This document shows, in pieces, positions 47,901-64,000 of a DNA stretch of 64,000 bases. A model generated the notes under the pieces. The model had not been told where the DNA came from, ran no database searches, and worked only from the letters and a program-made list of their open reading frames with translations. Every line of letters starts with the position of its first letter. Position 1 is the stretch's first letter. Source of the DNA: Petrosia ficiformis (Eukaryota > Porifera > Demospongiae > Haplosclerida > Petrosiidae); contig OX345636.1 in assembly GCA_947044365.1 (NCBI GenBank), positions 26,463,466-26,527,465 of the forward strand, given 5' to 3'. The position numbers and the translations under genes were made by a program.

Positions 47901-48630
47901 TGTTAAGCCAAGTGCGTCAGAAGGAATTGTTGTTAGTCATGGCTGTACAGAATCGGTAACAGCTTCAATCCTACTTAACTCTGTGCAAAATAAAGGTGGT
48001 AATAATCCAGCCTATAAACCTACTCGAAAAAGACGGAAAGCTACAGTACTGAAAACCTCTGATGAAGAAAGTGATTCAGAGATTGATCCTGTTGATATTG
48101 AAGGTGATCCTGGTCATGTTACTTCAAACTTACTTCAGAGTTTGAATGCTTCTAAGAAACCCTCTGGATTCAGCCCTTTCTATGCCAGTTCATCAACTGA
48201 TATATCTCCCATGAATTTAACTGAAACACCTTCCAATGAAAAGCAAATTGAGGTGCACAGTCCATTGCTTGTTAGTTTACCATTGAATCAATTAGATATT
48301 AAAACAGAAAAGGATAATACAGTAAAAGGTAATAACGATATGGAAATTGAAATAACTGAGTCGGAATCTCAATTGACTAAACCCAATGAAGATGTGCATC
48401 CAACATACACTGCTATTTCAAGTGGATCATCATCTACTAAACTTATTATTCGGGCAAGTCAGTTTTCCGATACAAAATCTACGGTGGAAGAAGCTACTAA
48501 TGAAAATACTCACAAACACAAGCACAAGAAACGGAAGAAACACCATAAGCTAAAGAGCAAGGAAGAGGCTGAGAACATTAATCAAGGAGATAGACCTTTG
48601 AAATTAAAAATTAGTTTGACAAGGCCATGA
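44980..48630 (+). CDS. RAMAC: RAMAC-like RNMT-activating protein with long C-terminal extension
   Basis: Four exons: 44980-45104, 45246-45347, 45631-45729 and 47289-48630, all GT-AG and in phase, giving 555 residues. The N-terminus has KLELYEELFKHRYTEQDEGY (residues about 14-33), matching the RAM activation segment that binds and stimulates the cap guanine-N7 methyltransferase RNMT. An Arg/Gly/Tyr-rich region follows, as in RAMAC's RNA-binding part. Vertebrate RAMAC ends near residue 118. Here a further 430 residues of acidic, Ser-rich, disordered sequence end in a basic HKHKHKKRKKHHK run and LKLKISLTRP. The first ATG in frame is used (44980). Intron 3 carries several hAT-type MITEs. Confidence 0.6.
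45850..46474. mobile_element. short hAT-type MITE (CAGTGTTTTTGATAA family), split by a second MITE
   Basis: The left half (TTTTGAAGCATGGGCC onward) and right half (CCCAAAGAGAGAAC to GTCAAAAACACTG) match the intact relative at 53816-54021. Between them sits the element 45943-46357 with its own TSD, so that one came later. Confidence 0.7.
45943..46357. mobile_element. hAT-type MITE, 415 bp
   Basis: The ends are TAGTGTTGCACCTATA and TATAGGTGCAACCCTA. The TSD GTTAATAC is perfect at 45935-45942 and 46358-46365. The sub-terminal regions repeat GCCTATA many times. A truncated, inverted copy is at 54298-54648. Confidence 0.92.
46933..47184. mobile_element. hAT-type MITE, 252 bp
   Basis: TAGGGCTGCAACGAATA and its inverse; TSD ATAATAAT at 46925-46932 and 47185-47192. 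Sub-terminal ATATTCG repeats. It lies about 105 bp upstream of the last RAMAC exon. Confidence 0.92.
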
Positions 48631-48753
48631 CTCCTGTTTAATTAAAAAAATATAACACTTAAATTGTGACTTAATAATTAATAATGACTCAATGAATATT
48701 AATTATAATGGATATGGGGGTGTGATGTGGGAGGACTTTGAAGAGAACTCAAC

Positions 48754-57905
<9,152 letters not shown>

Positions 57906-58189
57906 GTTATCCATTAGTCACATTGCATTTCCAATAATATACTAATTTAAATTTAACTTATGAACTGTTGTGGTGGTGAAGTAACGATATTTTTTGTATC
58001 ATTTCTGTGTGTTATTAATCATTATTAGTTGTTGTCAAGTTTCAATGTATGATATAATATAGAACTGGTCTGTTTCAGTGATTCAGTAACTTGAACTAAC
58101 TTCATAAACTTATAATGTTGTGGCAAATATTCATGTAACCCAAAAATAGCAGATAAGTAATAGTTATAACACACTTTACTGTGATTACG

Positions 58190-58309
58190 TGTTTTAATGT
58201 AGCACGAGGGCGGGTCAATAAAGGTTGAGTTTACATAATGCACGAGCCGAAGGTGAGTGCGTTATGTAAACGAGACCTTTATTGACCGCCCAAGTGCTAC
58301 ATTAAAACA
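58190..58309. mobile_element. foldback element, 120 bp
   Basis: TGTTTTAATGTAGCACGAGG and the inverse, including GTTTACATAATGCAC/GTGCGTTATGTAAAC stems, with an 11-base loop. Lies just beyond the UBE2K 3' end. Confidence 0.85.
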
Positions 58310-58454
58310 CACAATGCACTGTCAAGTGTGTTATAAGTGATTTCTTGACGATCTGGTTAACTACCACTGTTATTGGAGCAGCTTTGTTAGTAGAGGTGAG
58401 CAAAGTGTGCAATAACTAACTTATTACTTGCAAGTGTGCAATAAGTGATTTAAT

Positions 58455-58515
58455 GTTCAATCATGTGACGCATTATCTGCATTCTGACTGGCCACAGGTC
58501 ACATGATCAGCAATA
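58455..58515. repeat. dispersed repeat shared with 35550-35625
   Basis: GTGACGCATTATCTGC, GGTCACATGAT and AGCAATAAA in the same order as the 35.6-kb copy. Confidence 0.5.
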
Positions 58516-58918
58516 AATCAAGTTTAATGAACACCTTCAGTTTAACTTTATACCCACGTGTCAACAATAGACAGAAAGTGAATCCACAAATTGGCCACAA
58601 TGACATTGATACATAATGATTCACACCATGGTGGAGGGATAATGTTCTTAATAACATCCTGGATCAGGTGTGTGTACCCCTTTGATCTTAGGATTGGCAG
58701 GTGATGAGAAATTTGTCAAGGATTAGGAACAGCAGCAGAATCACCTCAGTTGTTAGTCTTCAGTACAGACTAACACAGTAATGTTATTTTACTATGATAA
58801 TAATAATAATGACCACTTAGTTATAGTAAATAATAAAAAAAAACCATTTAGTTACAGTATACCTTGTTTCTGAAAACTTTAGTAAACTAACATTTTAGTT
58901 ATAGAAATACACTTGTGA

Positions 58919-59182
58919 TTTAAAGGTCATTCATGTTCATCATGACCTCAGAAAAATGTTTGTAACTTTAGTTTGGAATGACTAACAATCTTTTCATCTG
59001 TACTATTTTCATATAATAGTCCTTCCCGTTCTTTTCTATATAAATTATGTCAAATTTCAATCCATTGCTTGAGTTACAATATAATCATGTATTAACCTTA
59101 TAACATTAAACTATACATTATATTACATATAAAGTCATCACATCATAATTTTGAGGACATTGTGAATGTGAACAGACTATAG
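58919..59182. mobile_element. dispersed repeat family B, copy 3 (inverted)
   Basis: Starts TAAAGGTCATTCATGTTCAT and ends GTGAATGTGAACAGACTATA. The interior is the reverse of the 53304-53580 copy. Confidence 0.75.
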
Positions 59183-59354
59183 TTCTTGTAATTTAGTTAA
59201 CTAAAAAAATGCTTTTAGTTATAGGTAACCAAAACACCACTAGTACATAGCAACATTTTGAAATCCCAAAGCTACTTTTCCAGCAGTGTTACATTACATG
59301 TAAATTTGAGTAATAATTATTTATGCAGTTTATGAAAACAAATATAAACAATTG

Positions 59355-62300
59355 TCATGAATCTAATTTGATATATACATTTGGTCTTGAGAATATTTTC
59401 AATGCATCATCTATTTCAGTTAGTTTATTCTCTAGTTCTGCTCTTCTTGTCCTTACTCTTAATGTATCAGCTGTTACAGATAAGGATTGCAGTTCTGCGA
59501 GTAGCTCTTTGTGATCTGAATAATGAATGATACACAGTATGACAGTAAATAACGTATTTGTGTTCATAATGCTTTCAGTCAGCATTTTCGAGCAATTATT
59601 ATTGAACATGGCTATGTACCAAGAAGCTCCAAATATCATTACAGAAAACTGGAAACGAAAACACAATAACAGCTTAAACAGCAGCAGGGGTGAGAAATAA
59701 AAAGTGTCCACGTAGGACGATTACTACATCAACTTACATGTGTGTAGTTCAGATTTTAGCTCTAACGACAAGAGACCCTATTGTTAGGCAAATTTGGGCC
59801 CCTAGACCCTATGGTTTGTTGACTACACTCACATTGCATACTGGGGCTTCTTCTCGGTACATAGTGGGATTTATTATTGTTCATTATTAGAATTGGTATT
59901 TGTTAGTTTTTGAGTGATATAACCTACACTGTATACAGTATAAGTGTACCAATAATGTCATGTCTTATGATTGCCGTATAGCGGAATATTTTGTGGTGTC
60001 TAATTTTCGTGTTTTGATCGATATTTCTTTTTCCGATTGATATTGCTCAAACTCCACCCATGACAATAAATTTGCGCGAGTTAAATATTCGTGGAATGGC
60101 TCTGTATCACGAAAAACACAAAAATTAGACCCCACAAAAATATCCATATAATTTCATTCAAATGTTTTGGATACACATACATGTAAGTATTGAGAAATGC
60201 TTATTTTCATTGAAAGAATCAGATACATGTACTTCAAGGTTAGTGTTGTTTTAGTTAACTATAACTATAACTAAAACCCCTTTTAGGAAGGCATTGTGAC
60301 TTAGTTAATTAAACTATAACTAAATTACAAGTCTACTGCAATAACTATAACTAACTAAAATTGGACACTTTTAGTTAGTTAAATATAACTAAACTAAAAG
60401 TTTGAGAAACCAGGCATACTATAACTACATGTATAACTATAAATGGTCGTTATAGTCACACTAAAACAACACTATTCAAGGTAGATGTAATATTGGATTG
60501 GTATTAGTTATTGGTAGTTATCTGAAGTCATTTAATCAGTAAAATTACATGTTGGTGCATTACTAATTAATATAATATATTATGGTTTGAATTTTAAAAT
60601 TTTATAATTATTACATGTAGTTCATCAGAACTAGGTATACATACATGTAACTTTGATGGTAAAGAAGGCAAAAGGACTATCGATTATGTGTGTGAAAATT
60701 GACCATTTGGAGGAAAATCAATTTCTAGCATTCAATCTTGATGTTTCATACATGAAGCCATATAATTTAATTAGGTATCTATGAATAATAATAATTGGAT
60801 CTTCCTGGATAGCAAATTTTAATGGCTTCCTGTACAAAATGGCTAAATAGTGAGTACATAGGGACTTGATCAAAATTGTCATTCACTGATCACAAACAGG
60901 TCTGGTAATAACGAAACTTTTATATATTAATGTTGAAATTGTACATGGAAATTGTAAATGGTAGATCATGTATAATCCCACACTAGTAGCAGTAAGACTT
61001 ACGATTCTTCAGTATTTGTAATGTTTCAATCCTTTGATGATTTGGCATTCGGATATGGCCAGGAGGAACTGATGGATCAGGCAAACTTGCCAGTCTCTCT
61101 GCATCTTCTTGTTTCCACTGTTCTTGTCTTTCACGTAAGCTACATAATATGACATGTAATTACAAGATATGAATATTGTATAATAATTAATTACTCTTCC
61201 ATTATAATCACTAATGAAGACAATACCTTAATTTTAGTAATTTGGAGCTATAGGAAAAGTATAAATGAACAGTTTTCTCCTTAAGTTTCAAAGTGAAGGC
61301 ATGTCATCAATTAATTACATGCTTCTACACAGTAACCAAATCCATAAACAAATGTATACACAACTATTAGCATTTGAGAAAGATTCATGTACAAATGTAA
61401 GAGAAAGCAAGTGGATCACCATCTTATCTACCAAAGGGAATGAATCCCAGCTTGTGAAACTTATAATGCTTCACGACACTTATATAGATGTATAACCTTG
61501 AACATTAGATATACATGTACATGTACATGATAACACTTGAGATGGAAAGAAAGAAAGAAAGAAAGAAAGAAAGACAAATGAAAAAATGAAAATGAGTTGC
61601 CTCAGCTGGGATTCGAACCCACGACACTCTGCACTAAGCCCAGCTGGCAGGGTCCAAATCAAACATGGTATATAAGTGAAGGCGGGGGTAATTCCACCAC
61701 AGACACCAAACACTAAACCTAAGTATATACATGATAACACTTGAGATGGAAAAAAAGAAAGAAAGACAACTGAGGCAATGAAAAAATGAAAATGAGTGCC
61801 TCAAGTGGGATTCGAACCAACAACACTCCGGACAGATGCTCTTACCAACTGAGCTAACAAGGCAGCTCAGCTGGCAGGGTCCAGATTAAACATCTAATAC
61901 GCCTGCATGAACAGGCTAACTGAAACTCGGTATATACATGTATACTTTGTAACTCAAAGACACCATGATCACGGAGGACTACACAAGGCATACAGACAGA
62001 CATACAGAGACAAATGATTACCACTATTGACTCACTATTGAGGAACAGCACCTCTTTTATAGTTAGCTAATTTTGCTTCATTTCTATCTTTTGCTTTTTT
62101 CTGTTCTATTAGACTTTGTGGTTTCTTTATATGAATTTGTGATGCTTTTGTGATGTTCTCAGCAAGAAAATTACGAGATTTCTAAATGAATAAGTTAGAG
62201 AATAAAAATAACACTTACTGAAGAAAATTAGGAATGTGTGATACAACTAAAAAAATGGTATTGTGTATCGCGATACGATACAGTATCACGATATTTGAAA

Positions 62301-63524
62301 TAATATAGAAACACTTATGAAATGTACATAAATGTCCTATTTGGATGTATTTGTCAAGAAATGGTAAAAGAAATCAATGAAAGTTATGCTCACTAGCTTT
62401 TTATAATTACTTTTAGGTATCAAATTAGACAAATTAGAAAAACCATGTTTACTAAACTGTCCATTCAATACACCCAAAAGCTAATATTGTACGATATTCA
62501 ACATATTTCGATAGAACGATACGTATCGCACATCACTAAAGAAAATGAATCATTCTCTACATGTAATGAACTGGTGAAGTGTATTGTACCTAGAATATGT
62601 ACATACCACTATGTATATTTTATTGTTAGTACACTATGAAAGTACTACTACTACTATCTACATGTAATGGTTCAGTTATTTTTATTATTCACTAGTCTAC
62701 AATGAGAATTTGTGATAAGGGACAGTAGGAATGTACAAGTACACCACCTGACTTTACATACTATGATGGGAGCTACATGTACATTTTAATAAGGTGATAT
62801 TCAAATGTACATACTTCTAAGTAGCACTATAGTACTACACTGTATTTGTACTACAGTATCAGAGAGTATTTAATAAAAATGATAGGATATGTAGGGATGT
62901 CAAAGTATGTGAACAAGGTTGGGATGAGTAACAGCAGGAACAAAATTAAACAAACCAATTCCATATAACCCTACATAAGTACATGTCACTAAAGAACAAA
63001 AGACAAAGTAGCTATGTACTTCTGTTGGGTTATATGGAATTGGTTTGTTTAATTTTGTTCCTGCTGTTACTCATCCCAACCTTGTTCACATACTTTGACA
63101 TCCCTACATATTCTATCATTTTTATTGAAATCGTAATGAGTAATGTGCATGTATGAATGTGATGTGTATGTGATAAGATGTAATACTGTGTAGTTCATTC
63201 GAAGTACAGTGTATTTCACTCACAATGAACACTGTAGTCAATGGAAGTACATAGCAATAGTATGTAAACTTAATAATGTCAGGTACTGTACATGAAAAAT
63301 GTATTTAAAATATGCACAAGCTGAAATATTATGTGATATAACAGACATCATACCTTACTGTTAGGACTAACAACTGATCTAAGACTGGTAGATCTTTCAT
63401 CTTCATATGATAATGGTGATTTTGTATGCATCTTGGAAGAATCCCCGTTTCTTTGTCTTAAGTTTTCCTTTGCCAGTTCCAATGGTTTAATGAGTGCTGG
63501 TTTGTGAATAGGAGTGGGACTCGA
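59355..63524 (-). CDS. ENKD1: ENKD1-like enkurin-domain protein, partial
   Basis: Exons: 63524-63354 (phase 0 to 0), 62181 to about 62052, a possible 21-bp microexon 61247-61227, 61139-61003, and 59515-59355 (stop TGA). The last two carry the enkurin domain: PDPSVPPGHIRMPNHQRIET, then LLAELQSLSVTADTLRVRT, RRAELENKLTEIDDALKIF and SRPNVYIK. The end matches ENKD1, a microtubule- and centriole-associated protein linked to ciliogenesis. Upstream exons are Ser/Lys-rich. Exon 62181-62052 leaves in phase 1 while the next needs phase 2, so one junction is unresolved (missed exon, different donor, or a base error). The 5' end is outside or beyond 63524. Confidence 0.7.
59974..60150. mobile_element. short TIR element with CCGTATAG tips
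   Basis: CCGTATAGCGGAATATTTTG at the left; the right end is the inverse of TATGGATATTTTTGTGG with a GTGTCTAATTTT/AAAATTAGACCC pair inside. Tips resemble the HIRAN-carrying elements but there is no ORF. It lies in an ENKD1 intron. Confidence 0.6.
60241..60474. mobile_element. hAT-type MITE, 234 bp (TTTTAGTTAACTA family)
   Basis: TAGTGTTGTTTTAGTTAACT and the inverse, TSD TTCAAGGT at 60233-60240 and 60475-60482. Same family as 57474-57750 and 15716-16666. Confidence 0.93.
61525..61940 (-). mobile_element. tRNA-derived SINE array
   Basis: Two heads on the minus strand: 61790-61880 with A box and B box (GGGATTCGAA on plus), and 61600-61650 in which most of the A-box half is deleted. Each has the CTTT-rich tail and CCATCTCAAGTGTTATCATG end, joined by the same GTTTAGTGTTTGGTGTC linker as at 36.3-36.7 kb. 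Confidence 0.78.
62230..62538. mobile_element. hAT-type MITE, 309 bp
   Basis: TAGGAATGTGTGATAC at the left; GTATCGCACATCACTA at the right; perfect TSD AAGAAAAT at 62222-62229 and 62539-62546. Sister of 51569-51904. Confidence 0.93.
62872..63126. mobile_element. near-perfect foldback, 100-bp arms
   Basis: Arms 62872-62971 and 63027-63126 differ at a single position. The loop region of about 55 bp carries a further AAGTACAT/ATGTACTT pairing. No TSD is evident. It lies in an ENKD1 intron. Confidence 0.9.
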
Positions 63525-63977
63525 CTACATAAAAATGTACACATAATTAATGTGTAAGTACAATCATATACATGTATAACAAACTTCATGGTTAACACTC
63601 TATGGGAATATTTAAAGAAGTCTATACAAACAGTGTTCTCCTTAGGTTTGTTTTGAGTAGTGCTCCACTTGATTTATGTCAAGGTATTAGTGGAATTTAA
63701 CTAACCCCCCACTCGAAAATATAATTTTGTTTATATATGCATGTACTTGTACATGTATTGTACATTGTGTAAATTTGTTTATTATTACATTATGGGTGTG
63801 ATTTAATTCCTTATGTGGGTGTGTAGTTAAATAATTAATTAACCACATCTCCCCCCACTTAGACTAACTTTCTTGTGAGAAAACTGTACATGTGCATGTT
63901 CATCACAATACACATGTATAGTGTAAACTCAATTGTGTTTTCAAATATGCAATAAACAAAATTAATGTAGGTACTAG

Positions 63978-64000
63978 GCTACAACGAATATTCACACTGT
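63978..64000. mobile_element. left end of a MITE cut by the window edge
   Basis: TAGGCTACAACGAATATT closely matches the terminus of the 46933-47184 element (TAGGGCTGCAACGAATA). The rest lies outside. Confidence 0.6.

Overview
The window looks like an AT-rich invertebrate-animal nuclear genome, most probably a sponge or another early-branching metazoan. Genes are split by GT-AG introns, there are no bacterial-style operons, and the intact host genes are animal genes: CFAP96, RAMAC, UBE2K and ENKD1. The species is an inference. Mobile DNA dominates: Mutator, pogo, hAT, Helitron and piggyBac-type remains, tRNA-derived SINEs, and many short non-autonomous elements whose ends and target-site duplications (TSDs) can still be read.

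Layout. 1-7.4 kb is a run of decayed DNA transposons: a Mutator-like transposase (+), a pogo/Tigger transposase with a C-terminal PHD-like finger (-), a BED-finger hAT transposase (-) and an unclassified broken coding block (-). 9.0-10.5 kb is a degenerate repeat field, followed by a weak exon chain at 11.4-12.2 kb. 12.9-17.0 kb is the two-exon ciliary gene CFAP96 (-). Its intron holds a 599-bp TIR element and a nested pair: a TA-flanked element carrying a HIRAN-like reading frame, inserted into a hAT-type element. 18.7-34.4 kb is accessory DNA. It holds a broken TTF/hAT-like gene, a Helitron fragment with an RPA-like OB-fold ORF, two paralogous reading frames with PD-(D/E)XK-like features and Ser/Pro/Arg-rich N-termini, a piggyBac-type element, and an unrecognised but phase-consistent four-exon gene at 28.0-32.1 kb. 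34.4-44 kb is almost entirely repeats, including SINEs, foldbacks, a hAT element with a relic BED finger, and a roughly 1.4-kb minisatellite of 28-bp units.

44.98-63.5 kb is the gene-rich end: RAMAC-like (+), then UBE2K (+) starting only 123 bp after the RAMAC stop codon, then a convergent ENKD1-like gene (-) running toward the right edge. Introns here are loaded with short hAT-type elements with 8-bp TSDs, and a second HIRAN-bearing TIR element lies in a UBE2K intron.

The host genes fit general cell functions: mRNA cap methylation (RAMAC), K48-type ubiquitin-chain assembly (UBE2K), and cilium or centriole biology (CFAP96, ENKD1). The most unusual items are the HIRAN-carrying TIR elements, the paired PD-(D/E)XK-like ORFs (one joined to a Helitron replication protein), and the pogo transposase with a PHD-like finger.
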